The notes: generated by a model from the sequence alone, not told the origin. A stretch of 64,000 nt of DNA from DASUPK01 sp963833375 (GCA_963833375.1 CAWHXR010000004.1:310001-374000), one strand, 5' to 3'; numbered from the stretch's first letter, positions 44,742 to 53,242 are shown. Translations and numbers: made by a program.

Positions 44742-46043
44742 ATGGAGAAGTTCATCATCCAGGGCGGCGTCCCGCTCTCGGGAGAGATCATTCCGGCGGG
44801 GAACAAGAACGCCGCGCTCCCGATCCTCGCGGCCTGCCTGCTCACCGACGAGGAGCTGGTGATCCGCAACGTCCCGCGGATCAGCGACGTGGAGTCGATG
44901 CTCGGCCTGCTCGAGCGGCTGGGCGTGAGGGTCGCCTGGACGGGCGAGAACGAGGTCCGGCTGCAGGCCGACGAGGTCTCCGGCACCGAGGTCGACGAGG
45001 AGCTCGCCAACCAGATCCGGGCGTCGTTCCTGGTCACCGGGCCGCTGCTGGCGCGCTGCGGCGAGGTCAGGATGCCGCCGCCGGGAGGCGACACGATCGG
45101 GCGCCGGCGCCTCGACGCCCACCTCGACGCGTTCCGAGACCTGGGTGCGCGCGTGGATGGCGATGTCTGGCTCGAGCTCTCGGCGCCGCCAGGGGGCCTC
45201 AAGCCGAAGGGGATCTTCATGGACGAGCCCTCGGTGATGGGGACGGAGAACGCGCTGCTCGCGGCCGCCCTCACCGAAGGCCCGACCACGATCGGGAACG
45301 CCGCCTGCGAGCCGCACGTCCAGGATCTGGCGCGGCTGCTCTGCAGGATGGGAGCCCAGGTGGACGGGATCGGCTCCAACGTGATGACCGTCCACGGCCG
45401 CGACAGGCTGGGCGGGGCGGAGCACAGCGTCTCGCCCGACCACATCGAGATCGCCAGCTTCATGGCCCTCGCTGCGGCGACCAGCGGCGAGCTCCGGATC
45501 CGCGACATCGTGGCCGAGGACCTCGAGGGGATCCGCCGCCACTTCCGGCGAATCGGCCTGCAGACGATGATCGAGGGAGAGGACCTGCTGGTGCCGCCGG
45601 AGCAGAAGCTCACCATCCGGGACGACCAGGGCGACGCGATCCCGAAGATCGACGACGGCCCCTGGCCGGCGTTCCCCGCCGACCTCACCTCGATCGCGCT
45701 CGCGCTCGCCACGCAGGCGGACGGGACGATCCTGATCTTCGAGAAGATGTTCGAGAACCGGCTGTTCTTCGTCGACAAGCTGGTGGCGATGGGTGCTCGG
45801 ATCACGCTGTGCGACCCCCACAGGGCGATCGTCAGCGGTCCGAGCCGTCTTCATGGGGCGCGGCTCGAAAGTCCCGACATCCGCGCCGGCATGGCCATGC
45901 TCATCGCGGCCCTGGCCGCGACGGGCACCTCGGAGATCGGCAACGTGGCGCAGATCGATCGCGGCTACGAGCGGATCGACGTGCGCCTGCGGGACCTCGG
46001 CGCCCGCATCGAGCGGGTCGCCTCAGAGCGGGTCCCGGCCTAG
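44742..46043 (+). CDS. murA: UDP-N-acetylglucosamine 1-carboxyvinyltransferase
   Basis: 433 residues. Transfers enolpyruvate from PEP to UDP-GlcNAc, the first committed step of peptidoglycan synthesis, in the cytoplasm. EPSP-synthase fold with GNKNAALPILAACLLTDEE (PEP/UDP-GlcNAc Lys and Asn), RISDVESMLGLLERLG and DRLGGAEHSVSPDHIEIASF. The active-site loop reads PPPGGDTIGRRRLD, so the catalytic Cys (Cys115 in E. coli, normally GGCxIG) is Asp. Asp is known in fosfomycin-resistant MurA of mycobacteria and Chlamydia, so intrinsic fosfomycin resistance is expected. Confidence 0.94.
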   Translation: MEKFIIQGGVPLSGEIIPAGNKNAALPILAACLLTDEELVIRNVPRISDVESMLGLLERLGVRVAWTGENEVRLQADEVSGTEVDEELANQIRASFLVTGPLLARCGEVRMPPPGGDTIGRRRLDAHLDAFRDLGARVDGDVWLELSAPPGGLKPKGIFMDEPSVMGTENALLAAALTEGPTTIGNAACEPHVQDLARLLCRMGAQVDGIGSNVMTVHGRDRLGGAEHSVSPDHIEIASFMALAAATSGELRIRDIVAEDLEGIRRHFRRIGLQTMIEGEDLLVPPEQKLTIRDDQGDAIPKIDDGPWPAFPADLTSIALALATQADGTILIFEKMFENRLFFVDKLVAMGARITLCDPHRAIVSGPSRLHGARLESPDIRAGMAMLIAALAATGTSEIGNVAQIDRGYERIDVRLRDLGARIERVASERVPA

Positions 46044-46047
46044 CCGG

Positions 46048-46335
46048 TCAAGCCTTATACGCGTTGTGCAGCTCGGTGAACTGCGGTTCGGGAGCCGGCG
46101 GTGCATCGTCGCCGAGCGTCTGAGCGATCGTGGGCCCGAGCCGGGACTGGGCGAACGCCCCGAATGCCTCGGGCGACTCCCAGACGTCGAGGATGCGCAT
46201 CTTGCCGCCGCCGACGTCCTGCGCGGTATGGGCGATGAGCCCGTCGGGCGGGTTGCCCCTGCCGTCGAGCGCATTCTCGATCGAGTCGTACTGCTCGGGC
46301 GTCGTCTCGATTTCCATCTGCATCAGGACAGCCAT
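46048..46335 (-). CDS. Small ABM-like ferredoxin-fold protein, paralogue 1
   Basis: 95 residues, alpha/beta fold: MAVLMQMEIETTPEQYDSIEN, PDGLIAHTAQDVGGGKMRILDVWESPEAFGAFAQ. The segment LIAHTA plus VWES is shared with the paralogue at 46373-46654, 37 bp upstream. Resembles dimeric alpha/beta-barrel (ABM-like) stress or monooxygenase-like proteins of actinobacteria. No catalytic residue can be identified. Its stop lies 4 bp from the murA stop. Confidence 0.6.
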   Translation of the reverse strand: MAVLMQMEIETTPEQYDSIENALDGRGNPPDGLIAHTAQDVGGGKMRILDVWESPEAFGAFAQSRLGPTIAQTLGDDAPPAPEPQFTELHNAYKA

Positions 46336-46372
46336 TGCTCATCTCCTTCTCGAGTCGGGGTAGCGGGTCAAT

Positions 46373-46654
46373 TCAGGGCTTCACCAGGTCGTGGAGCTCG
46401 TGGACCTGGATGTCAGCCTGCGGTGCGTCGGGGTTCACCTCCGCGATCGCCGGGATCAGCTTCTCCTGCACCCACTTCTGGTACGCGGCCTCTGACTCCC
46501 AGACGTCGACCGCCTTCAGCCTGCCGCCGCCGATGTCGGCGCCGCTGTGAAGGATCATTCCCTCGGGCGGGTTGTTCTCGGTGTCGAGCTTTTCGCCCAC
46601 CTGGTCGTACTCGTCGAGGGTGCCCTCCCACTCCTGAATCACCAGCACGGTCAC
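46373..46654 (-). CDS. Small ABM-like ferredoxin-fold protein, paralogue 2
   Basis: 93 residues, aligning over its length with the neighbour (NPPEGMILHSGADIGGGRLKAVDVWESEAAYQKWVQ versus NPPDGLIAHTAQDVGGGKMRILDVWES). Upstream, a ribosome site GGAGGAGATTG precedes the ATG. The 37-bp spacing and common strand imply a tandem duplication in one transcript. Function unknown. Divergent from hisZ. Confidence 0.65.
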   Translation of the reverse strand: MTVLVIQEWEGTLDEYDQVGEKLDTENNPPEGMILHSGADIGGGRLKAVDVWESEAAYQKWVQEKLIPAIAEVNPDAPQADIQVHELHDLVKP

Positions 46655-46745
46655 TGCAATCTCCTCCTCGAGTCGGGGTAGTTGCCGGGATCCTATTTGG
46701 AGGAACCTTGCAGCTTCCTAAAGCCGCCGTCGCCATGATGAGCCG

Positions 46746-47744
46746 ATGATCCATCCGATCCCCCCGGGCTCCCGGGACATCCTGTCTGACGAGATGCGCG
46801 AGCTGCGCGCGCTGCAGGCCACCCTGATCGAGCTCTTCGAGCGCTTCGGCTATGGCCAGGTGGCGACGCCCACGCTCGAGTACGACGAGGTGCTGCAGCG
46901 CGGCGAGGGCCGCAGCGGCGTGGGGGCGTATCGCTTCTTCGACGAGCGCGGCGAGCTGCTCGCGCTGCGCTCGGACATGACGATCCCGATCGCCCGCCTG
47001 GTCGCGACGCGGTTCGCGGACGCTCCGTCCCCGCTGCGCTTCTCCTACGTCGGCAACGCCTACCGAATCGTTCGCCCTCAGCGCGGGCAGGTCCGCCAGT
47101 TCATGCACGCCGGGATCGAACTGATCGGATCCTCGGCGCCCGAGGGCACCGCGGAGGTGCTCGAGGTGCTGAGCGCGGCGCTCGACGCGGTCGGGCTCAA
47201 CCGCGCCGTGCTCGGGCTCGGCGACGCCGACCTCTACCGCCAGCTGCTCACCGAGCTGGGCGTGGAGGGGGAGGACCGGGGACGAATCCTCGACCGGCTC
47301 GCCGAGCACAACCTCGTCGGGCTGGAGGCGGCGGTCGACGAGGTGGAGGGCCTGGATGCACACGGGCGGGAGACGCTCCTGCGGTTGCCAGGCCTGCGCG
47401 GCGGGGCTGAGGTGCTGGAACAGGCTCGCGAGCTGGGCGGAATCGCCGTCGAGCGGGCGGCCCAGCGGCTCCAGGAGACCTACGACCTGCTGGTGGAGCG
47501 CGGCGTCGCCGGGCGGGTGCAGCTGGACCTCAGCCTGCTGCGGGACCTCGGCTACTACACCGGCGCGATCGTCGAGATCTACGACCCCGCCCTCGGCCAT
47601 ATCCTCGGAGGCGGCGGGCGCTACGACGACCTGATCGGCCGCTTCGGCCGAGCCATGCCGGCGGCGGGATTCGGCCTCTACCTGGAGCGGGTGCACCTCG
47701 CCCAGATGGAGGAGGAGCGCCTGACGAGAGAAGGCCGGAGATGA
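46746..47744 (+). CDS. hisZ: ATP phosphoribosyltransferase regulatory subunit
   Basis: 332 residues, homologous to the catalytic core of histidyl-tRNA synthetase but without the anticodon-binding domain. Starts PPGSRDILSDEMRELRALQATLIELFERFGYGQVATPTLEY, then LRSDMTIPIARLVATRF and FSYVGNAYRIVRPQRGQVRQFMHAGIELIG, with GGGGRYDDLIGRFG at the end. The residues that activate histidine in HisRS are not conserved. HisZ activates the short HisG and carries the histidine feedback site. Overlaps hisG by 4 bp; heads the his operon. Confidence 0.93.
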   Translation: MIHPIPPGSRDILSDEMRELRALQATLIELFERFGYGQVATPTLEYDEVLQRGEGRSGVGAYRFFDERGELLALRSDMTIPIARLVATRFADAPSPLRFSYVGNAYRIVRPQRGQVRQFMHAGIELIGSSAPEGTAEVLEVLSAALDAVGLNRAVLGLGDADLYRQLLTELGVEGEDRGRILDRLAEHNLVGLEAAVDEVEGLDAHGRETLLRLPGLRGGAEVLEQARELGGIAVERAAQRLQETYDLLVERGVAGRVQLDLSLLRDLGYYTGAIVEIYDPALGHILGGGGRYDDLIGRFGRAMPAAGFGLYLERVHLAQMEEERLTREGRR

Positions 47745-48415
47745 ACCCGGCCGTCGAAGCCCCGCGAGCTCGCCTCGGGGGCTCGCTGAAGCTCGCGATC
47801 CCGCGCGGCGCGCTCTGGGGCGAGACGCTCGACGCGCTCGACCGGATCGGGCTCGATACGGCCGAGATGCGAGGCGACTCGCGCTCTCTCGTCTTCAACT
47901 CGAACGGGCTCACGCTGGTGACCATGCGGCCCTCCGACGTCCCCACGTATGTCGAGGCCGGCGCGGCGGACCTCGGGATCACCGGCAAGGACGTGCTGCT
48001 CGAGCAGGCCGACCGGATCGTCTACGAGATCCTCGACCTCGGCTACGGCGCCTGCCGGATGGTCCTGGCCGGCCGCGAGGGAGACGAGAGCCTCGGCGAG
48101 ACCGAGCGGCGGCTCGGCGGCATGCGGATCGCGACCAAGTACCCCCGGATCGCCGAGCGCTACTTCGAGGAGACCGGGCGCCAGGCGGAGGTGATCGAGG
48201 TCAAGGGGTCGGTCGAGCTGGCGCCGCTGGTCGGCCTGGCCGACGGGATCGTCGACCTGGTGGCGACGGGCCGCACGCTCGAGGAGAACGGCCTCGAGAT
48301 CCGCGAGGAGATCGCGGCCTCCAGCGCTCGCCTGGTCGCCAACCGCGTCTCCCACAAGCTGCGGGCCGCCGAGGTGGACAACCTCGTGGAGCGGCTCCGA
48401 CCGGGGAAGAGCTGA
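47741..48415 (+). CDS. hisG: ATP phosphoribosyltransferase catalytic subunit, short form
   Basis: 224 residues, the short HisG form without the C-terminal ACT-like regulatory domain. Catalyses ATP plus PRPP to phosphoribosyl-ATP, first step of histidine synthesis. Signatures: KLAIPRGALWGETLDAL, EAGAADLGITGKDVLLEQ, IATKYPRIAERYFEETG and VELAPLVGLADGIVDLVATGRTLEENGL. The short form requires HisZ, which is encoded directly before it. Overlaps hisD by 1 bp. Confidence 0.95.
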   Translation: MNPAVEAPRARLGGSLKLAIPRGALWGETLDALDRIGLDTAEMRGDSRSLVFNSNGLTLVTMRPSDVPTYVEAGAADLGITGKDVLLEQADRIVYEILDLGYGACRMVLAGREGDESLGETERRLGGMRIATKYPRIAERYFEETGRQAEVIEVKGSVELAPLVGLADGIVDLVATGRTLEENGLEIREEIAASSARLVANRVSHKLRAAEVDNLVERLRPGKS

Positions 48416-49728
48416 TGCGAATCAAGCGGTTCGAGTGGGACGGTCAGGACGCAGCCGGACTGGCCAAGCGGATCCGGGCGCTGCAGCCGGCGCTCGGCGA
48501 GGTGAGCGGGCCGGTCGCGGAGATCATCGCCGAGGTCCGCTCCGGCGGCGACTCGGCGCTGGCCGCGATCGAGTCTCGCTTCGGCGCCGCCCGCACCGAT
48601 CCGGACGCCTTCCGCCAGTCCGAAGAGGCGGTGAGCGGCGCTCCATCGCGGCTCGAGCCCGAGCTGCTCGGCGCCCTCGAGACCGCCGCCGCCAACATCC
48701 GCGCGGTGGCCGAGGCACAGCTTGCAGATCAACGGCGGGTGGAGCTGGCGCAGGGACAGACCGTCGACCTTCGCGAGGTGCCGGTGGGAGCCGCCGGGAT
48801 CTACGCGCCGGGCGGGGCCGCCGCCTATCCCTCGACGGTGCTGATGGGCTGCATCCCGGCGAAGGTGGCGGGGGTCGAGCGCGTGGTTCTCGCCACGCCT
48901 CCGGCCGGCGGGGACCAGCAGGTCTCCGAGGTCATCCTCGCGGCGGCGGCGATCGGCGGCGCGGACGAGGTCTTCGCCGTCGGCGGCGCCCAGGCGATCG
49001 CGGCGCTGGCGATCGGCACCGAGCGGATCGCGCCGGTCGACGTGATCGCGGGCCCGGGCAACCGCTACGTGCAGGAGGCGAAGCGCCAGCTCGCGGGGGA
49101 GGTGGGGATCGACGGCATCGCCGGTCCCTCCGAGCTGATGGTGATCGCGGGCGACACGGCGAAGCCCGAGTGGATGGGCCTGGACCTGTGCGCCCAGGCC
49201 GAGCACGGTCCCGACGGCCTGCTGGTCGCGGCCGCCGTGGAGATGGTGATCCTCGACGCGATCGAGAAGGCCGTCCGCCGGGTCGCGGAGGAGCGCGGGA
49301 TCGCGGACGACGCTCCCCTGGCGCTCGTCGCGGTTTCGGATACGGCGGCGGGGGTGACCCTCGCCAACGCGATCGCGCCCGAGCACCTCGAGATCCTCAC
49401 GGAGGACGCCGAGCTCCTGGCGCAGGGCGTCGCCACCGCCGGCTGCGTGTTCGTGGGGGAGGGCGGCGCGACCGCGTTCGGCGACTATGCCGCGGGGTCC
49501 AACCACGTGCTGCCGACGGGCGGTGCCGGGCGCTTCCAGGGGCCGCTCGGACCGGGCGCGTTCAGGCGGCGCATCGCGACGGTCGAGGTGACGCAGGACG
49601 CGGCCCGGAAGCTGGCCCCGGCTGTCGCTACATTGGCGCGCGCCGAGGGCTTCCCGTTGCACGCCGAATCCGCCGAGGCTCGATGCGAGGGCGCTCCGCA
49701 GGGCGAAGCCGAGGAGCGACCCGATTGA
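48415..49728 (+). CDS. hisD: Histidinol dehydrogenase
   Basis: 437 residues. Oxidises histidinol twice to histidine with NAD+, zinc dependent. Signatures: AGIYAPGGAAAYPSTVLMGCIPAKVAGV, AIAALAIGTERIAPVDVIAGPGNRYVQEAKR, DLCAQAEHGPDG (Zn His) and GDYAAGSNHVLPTGG. The normal C-terminus (ARAEGFPLHAESAEAR) is followed by a repeat-encoded tail CEGAPQGEAEERPD; the stop TGA lies in the TTGATGG of the PRE element at 49681-49731. Confidence 0.96.
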   Translation: MRIKRFEWDGQDAAGLAKRIRALQPALGEVSGPVAEIIAEVRSGGDSALAAIESRFGAARTDPDAFRQSEEAVSGAPSRLEPELLGALETAAANIRAVAEAQLADQRRVELAQGQTVDLREVPVGAAGIYAPGGAAAYPSTVLMGCIPAKVAGVERVVLATPPAGGDQQVSEVILAAAAIGGADEVFAVGGAQAIAALAIGTERIAPVDVIAGPGNRYVQEAKRQLAGEVGIDGIAGPSELMVIAGDTAKPEWMGLDLCAQAEHGPDGLLVAAAVEMVILDAIEKAVRRVAEERGIADDAPLALVAVSDTAAGVTLANAIAPEHLEILTEDAELLAQGVATAGCVFVGEGGATAFGDYAAGSNHVLPTGGAGRFQGPLGPGAFRRRIATVEVTQDAARKLAPAVATLARAEGFPLHAESAEARCEGAPQGEAEERPD

Positions 49729-49731
49729 TGG
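49681..49731 (+). repeat. PRE palindromic element, copy 14 (hisD 3' end)
   Basis: CGATGCGAGGG, arms CGCTCC/GGAGCG, long loop GCAGGGCGAAGCCGA with internal GGC-GAA-GCC pairing, ACCCGATTGATGG. The TTGATG of the right end provides the hisD stop codon. Confidence 0.9.
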
Positions 49732-49752
49732 CGAAGCCGGACTAGACACCCC

Positions 49753-50343
49753 ATGAGTCGAACAGCAGAGATCAACCGCGAGACCAAGGAGACCAAGGTC
49801 CGGCTGAGGCTGGACCTGGACGGTGGCGAGGCCAAGGTCTCGACCGGCGTCGGCTTCCTCGACCACATGCTGGATCTGCTCGCGCGCCACGGCCGGCTGG
49901 GCCTCGAACTGGAGGCGAGCGGCGATCTCGAGACCGGCGCGCACCACACCACCGAGGACATCGGGATCTGCCTCGGGCAGGCGATCGACGAGGCACTCGG
50001 CGACCGGGCCGGGATCCGCCGCTACGGCTCGGCCCTGGTGCCGATGGACGAGGCCCTGGCCGATTGCGCGATCGACATCTCGGGGCGACCGCTCTGCGCC
50101 TTCGCGGCCGACCTGCCGGACGTGACGATCGCCGGGTTCGACACGGAGCTCACCGAGGAGTTCTTCCGGGCCGTCTCCTCGAACACGAAGATGACCCTGC
50201 ACCTCTGGGTTCGATCCGGCTCCAACGCCCACCACATGGTCGAAGCCTGCTTCAAGGCCTTCGCGCGCGCGCTGCGTGAGGCCGTCTCGATCGACCCGGA
50301 CGAGAGCGGGGTGCCGTCCACCAAGGGCACGCTGACGGAATGA
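49753..50343 (+). CDS. hisB: Imidazoleglycerol-phosphate dehydratase
   Basis: 196 residues. Signatures of the manganese enzyme: SRTAEINRETKETKVRLRLDLDG, LDHMLDLLARHGRLGLELEASGDLETGAHHTTEDIGICLGQAI (His/Glu metal ligands) and SSNTKMTLHLWVRSGSNAHHMVEACFKA. Converts imidazoleglycerol phosphate to imidazole-acetol phosphate. It is the monofunctional form without the phosphatase domain, and the aminotransferase that follows it in the pathway (hisC) is not next to it. Overlaps hisH by 4 bp. Confidence 0.96.
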   Translation: MSRTAEINRETKETKVRLRLDLDGGEAKVSTGVGFLDHMLDLLARHGRLGLELEASGDLETGAHHTTEDIGICLGQAIDEALGDRAGIRRYGSALVPMDEALADCAIDISGRPLCAFAADLPDVTIAGFDTELTEEFFRAVSSNTKMTLHLWVRSGSNAHHMVEACFKAFARALREAVSIDPDESGVPSTKGTLTE

Positions 50344-50954
50344 CCCGGATCGCGATCCTCGATTACGGGATGGGCAACCTCCGGTCGGTCGAGAAGGCAC
50401 TGGAGCGCGTCGGCGCGGAGGCGGAGATCACCTCCGACCGGGCGCGCGCGGAGTCCGCGGACGGGGTGATCCTGCCCGGCGTCGGCGCCTTCCCGAGGGC
50501 GATGGAGCGGGTCCGCGAGACCGGCCTGGACGAGCTCGTCGCCGGTCGGATCGAGGCCGGCGTCCCGGTGCTCGGCATCTGCCTCGGTCTCCAGCTCCTC
50601 TTCGAGTCCTCGGTGGAGAATGAGGGAGCGAGCGGTCTCTCGCTGCTGGGCGGGATCGTCGCCCCGCTCGAGGCCAACGGCTACAAGGTCCCGCATATCG
50701 GCTGGTCGCCGGTTCGCTGGGAGCACAGCTCGCGACTCACCGAGGGGCTGGGGGAGGGGACGCCCTTCTACTTCGTCCACTCCTTCGCGCCCCGCCCGGC
50801 AACCGAGGGCGACGTGCTCGGCACCGCGGCGTACGGCGAGCGCTTCGCCTGCGCGGTGGAGCGGCCCCCGCTCTACGGCATGCAGTTCCACCCGGAGAAG
50901 TCGAGCTCCGCCGGCCTCCGGCTGCTGGCCAACTTCGTTCGCATCTGCAGTTGA
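50340..50954 (+). CDS. hisH: Imidazole glycerol phosphate synthase, glutaminase subunit
   Basis: 204 residues. Class I glutamine amidotransferase: N-terminal IAILDYGMGNLRSVEKALERVG, nucleophile Cys in VPVLGICLGLQLLFESS (about 80), C-terminal His/Glu pair in GMQFHPEKSS. Supplies ammonia to HisF. The ATG overlaps hisB's stop and the end overlaps hisA by 4 bp. Confidence 0.96.
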   Translation: MTRIAILDYGMGNLRSVEKALERVGAEAEITSDRARAESADGVILPGVGAFPRAMERVRETGLDELVAGRIEAGVPVLGICLGLQLLFESSVENEGASGLSLLGGIVAPLEANGYKVPHIGWSPVRWEHSSRLTEGLGEGTPFYFVHSFAPRPATEGDVLGTAAYGERFACAVERPPLYGMQFHPEKSSSAGLRLLANFVRICS

Positions 50955-51676
50955 TCCTCTACCCGGCGATCGACATCCGCGACGGCAAGGCCGTTCGCCT
51001 GATCCAAGGCGACTACGAGCAGGAGACCGCCTACTACGACGATCCGGTGGTCGCCGCGCGCCGGTGGGTGGACGGCGGTGCCCGCTGGCTGCACGTTGTC
51101 GATCTCGACGGCGCCCGTGCCGGCGAGCCGGTGAACCTCGAGCACGTGCGGCGGATCGTCGCCGCGGTGAGCGTCCCGGTCCAGCTCGGCGGCGGGCTCC
51201 GCGACTCGAAGAAAGTGGAGGAGGCGATCTCCTCCGGCGCCGAGCGCGTGGTGCTGGGCACGGCGGCGGTCCGCGACCCCGACATGGCCGCGGCGATCGC
51301 CGCCGCCCATGGCGACCGGGTGGTGGCGTCGGTCGACTCCCGCTCCGGCAGGGTCGCGGCCGAGGGCTGGACGGAGGCCTCGGACCTGGGCACCGCGGAG
51401 GTGATCACGGCGCTGGCCGAGCGCGGCGTGCGCCGCTTCGTCTACACGCCCGTGGAGGTCGATGGCCTGATGGAGGGCCCCGACCTCGACTCGCTGCGCG
51501 AGGCGGCGAAGGCGACCGACGGGGAGCTGATCTACTCGGGCGGGGTCGGGTCGCTGGACGACCTGCGCGCGCTCGCCGGCCTCGGCCTCGACAACCTCGG
51601 CGGGGTGATCGTCGGCCGGGCGCTCTACGAGCAGCGCTTCACCGTGGCCGAGGCGCAGGCGATACTCGAGCCATAG
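50951..51676 (+). CDS. hisA: ProFAR isomerase (HisA)
   Basis: 241 residues, TTG start in the TTGA overlap with hisH. TIM barrel: LYPAIDIRDGKAVRLIQGDYEQETAYYDDPVVAARRWVDGGA, catalytic Asp in the first strand, RIVAAVSVPVQLGGGLRDS and GGVGSLDDLRAL. Isomerises ProFAR in histidine synthesis. In many actinobacteria HisA is bifunctional (PriA) and also serves tryptophan synthesis; which applies here cannot be told by eye. Confidence 0.95.
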   Translation: MILYPAIDIRDGKAVRLIQGDYEQETAYYDDPVVAARRWVDGGARWLHVVDLDGARAGEPVNLEHVRRIVAAVSVPVQLGGGLRDSKKVEEAISSGAERVVLGTAAVRDPDMAAAIAAAHGDRVVASVDSRSGRVAAEGWTEASDLGTAEVITALAERGVRRFVYTPVEVDGLMEGPDLDSLREAAKATDGELIYSGGVGSLDDLRALAGLGLDNLGGVIVGRALYEQRFTVAEAQAILEP

Positions 51677-51686
51677 GATCCGGCGC

Positions 51687-52139
51687 ATGGGGCGGCTCTT
51701 CGGGCCATTCTTCGTCTTCGCCGGCGTCATGCACTTCGTCAAGACCCGCTGGTACGAGCGGATCATGCCTCCCTACGTGCCGCGCCACCGCGGGCTCGTC
51801 TACGCGAGCGGTGTGGCGGAGATCGCCGGCGGCCTGGCGACCATGCACCCCCGCGCACGCCGCGCCGGCAGCGCCTGGAGCATCGCCACCCTAGTGGCCG
51901 TCTTCCCGGCCAACCTCCACATGGCGCTGGAGCCCGAGCGCTACGAGAAGGGAATCCCCGGAGGGCGGACCGCGCTCTATGCGCGGCTGCCGGTCCAGCT
52001 GCTCTTCATCGCCTGGGCGTACGCCGCGGGCGACTGGAACCAACAGCCTCTCGAATCAGCGCCTTCGACGCGCGATCGAGCGGATGACGAACAGGGCGGC
52101 CAGGGCGATCAGCTGACCGCCGAGGATCACGCGACTTAG
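51687..52139 (+). CDS. DoxX-like small membrane protein
   Basis: 150 residues, four predicted helices: MGRLFGPFFVFAGVMHFV, LVYASGVAEIAGGLATM, WSIATLVAVFPANLHMAL, RLPVQLLFIAWAYAAG. The layout and HFVKTRWYERIMPPYVPRHRG match DoxX/DoxD-like proteins. Possible role in quinone redox chemistry or none known. Lies between hisA and hisF and overlaps the convergent GerW-like gene by 84 bp at its 3' end, where its C-terminus (SAPSTRDRADDEQGGQ) is not membrane-like. Confidence 0.75.
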   Translation: MGRLFGPFFVFAGVMHFVKTRWYERIMPPYVPRHRGLVYASGVAEIAGGLATMHPRARRAGSAWSIATLVAVFPANLHMALEPERYEKGIPGGRTALYARLPVQLLFIAWAYAAGDWNQQPLESAPSTRDRADDEQGGQGDQLTAEDHAT

Positions 52140-52388
52140 GTCCATCGCGGGTTCCCAGCTCACCTGCTCATCGCGGACCACGTACGCCCCGACGGGCCTG
52201 GCCCGAAGGCCGAATCCGGCGCCTCCGCCTGAAGTTCCGTCGGGCTGGTCCCCCGTGCCGCCTCCGCCGCCGCCGAGCACCGCGGCCGCCGGGATCACCA
52301 TCACGCCGTTTCGCTCATACGGCTCACCGTAGACGCGCTTCACGGTAATCGAGTCGCGGGCCGTCGAGACCGCATCCATGATGTCCAT
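52056..52388 (-). CDS. GerW/YtfJ-family protein with C-terminal membrane anchor
   Basis: 110 residues. AVSTARDSITVKRVYGEPYERNGVMVIPAAAVLGGGGGGTGD and SGGGAGFGLRARPVGAYVVRDEQVSWEP reproduce the GerW pattern (a Gly-rich strand followed by GxGFGxxxxPVGxYVV). The C-terminus has one hydrophobic span (VILGGQLIALAALFVI) and a basic end. In spore formers YtfJ is a sporulation protein, but the family is widespread in actinobacteria. Divergent from hisF by 41 bp. Confidence 0.75.
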   Translation of the reverse strand: MDIMDAVSTARDSITVKRVYGEPYERNGVMVIPAAAVLGGGGGGTGDQPDGTSGGGAGFGLRARPVGAYVVRDEQVSWEPAMDLSRVILGGQLIALAALFVIRSIARRRR

Positions 52389-52429
52389 CGCTCCTCCTCC
52401 GTCTTGGTGTGCGTCGCTACGCTCGGTAC

Positions 52430-53242
52430 ATGGTCCTGAAGCGAGTGATTCCCTGCCTGGACGTCGACGCCGGGCGCGTCGTCAAGGGCACCAACTTCGT
52501 TGACATCCGCGACGCCGGCGATCCGGTGGAGCTCGCCGAGCACTATGACGCCGAGGGCGCGGACGAGCTCGTCTTCCTCGACATCACCGCCTCGCACGAG
52601 AGCCGCGACACGATCGTCGATCTCGCCCGGCGCACCGCGGACAACGTCTTCATCCCGTTCACGATTGGCGGCGGGATTCGCTCGGTCGAGGACGCCCAGG
52701 CCGTGCTCGACGCCGGCGCGGACAAGGTCTCCGTCAACTCCGCCGCCCTCGATCGGCCGGAGTTGATCTCCGAGCTCGCCGAGGTCTTCGGCTCCCAATG
52801 CGTGGTGATCGCGATCGACGCGAAGCGCCGCGGGGCGGGCGACGAATCGGAGACCTGCCAGGCGCCGCCCGGGCATTTCGGCGACGCCGAATGGGACGTC
52901 TACGTCCACGGCGGCCGCACGAAGGTCCAGGGCCGGGAGGCCGTCGCCTGGGCGCGCGAGGCTACCGAGCTGGGGGCGGGGGAGGTGTTGCTGACCAGCA
53001 TGGACCGCGATGGGACGACCGACGGCTACGACCTCGAGCTGACGCGGGCCGTCGCGGAGGCGGTCAGCGTCCCGGTGATCGCCTCGGGCGGAGCGGGCGA
53101 GCTCGACCACCTGGTGGAGGCGGTCGAGGAAGGACACGCGGACGCGGTGCTCTGCGCCTCGATCTTCCACTACGGCGCCCACACCGTGGCCGAGGCGAAG
53201 CAGCGAATGAAGCAGGCGGGGATCCCGGTCCGGATCGCCTAG
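52430..53242 (+). CDS. hisF: Imidazole glycerol phosphate synthase, cyclase subunit
   Basis: 270 residues from ATG 52430 (MVLKRVIPCLDVDAGRVVKG); an upstream in-frame start at 52409 adds seven residues only. TIM barrel, paralogue of HisA, with DVDAGRVVKGTNFVDIRDAGDPVELAEHYDAEGADELVFLDI, FIPFTIGGGIRSVEDAQAVLDAGADKVSVNSAA, and catalytic Asp in the first and fifth strands (SMDRDGTTDGYD). Works with HisH. Separated from hisA by two unrelated small genes; hisI, which normally follows hisF, is absent. Confidence 0.96.
   Translation: MVLKRVIPCLDVDAGRVVKGTNFVDIRDAGDPVELAEHYDAEGADELVFLDITASHESRDTIVDLARRTADNVFIPFTIGGGIRSVEDAQAVLDAGADKVSVNSAALDRPELISELAEVFGSQCVVIAIDAKRRGAGDESETCQAPPGHFGDAEWDVYVHGGRTKVQGREAVAWAREATELGAGEVLLTSMDRDGTTDGYDLELTRAVAEAVSVPVIASGGAGELDHLVEAVEEGHADAVLCASIFHYGAHTVAEAKQRMKQAGIPVRIA

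Noticed and set aside
46690..46745. Leader or attenuator before hisZ
   Set aside because: No run of His codons and no strong hairpin beyond a weak AGGAA/TTCCT pairing.
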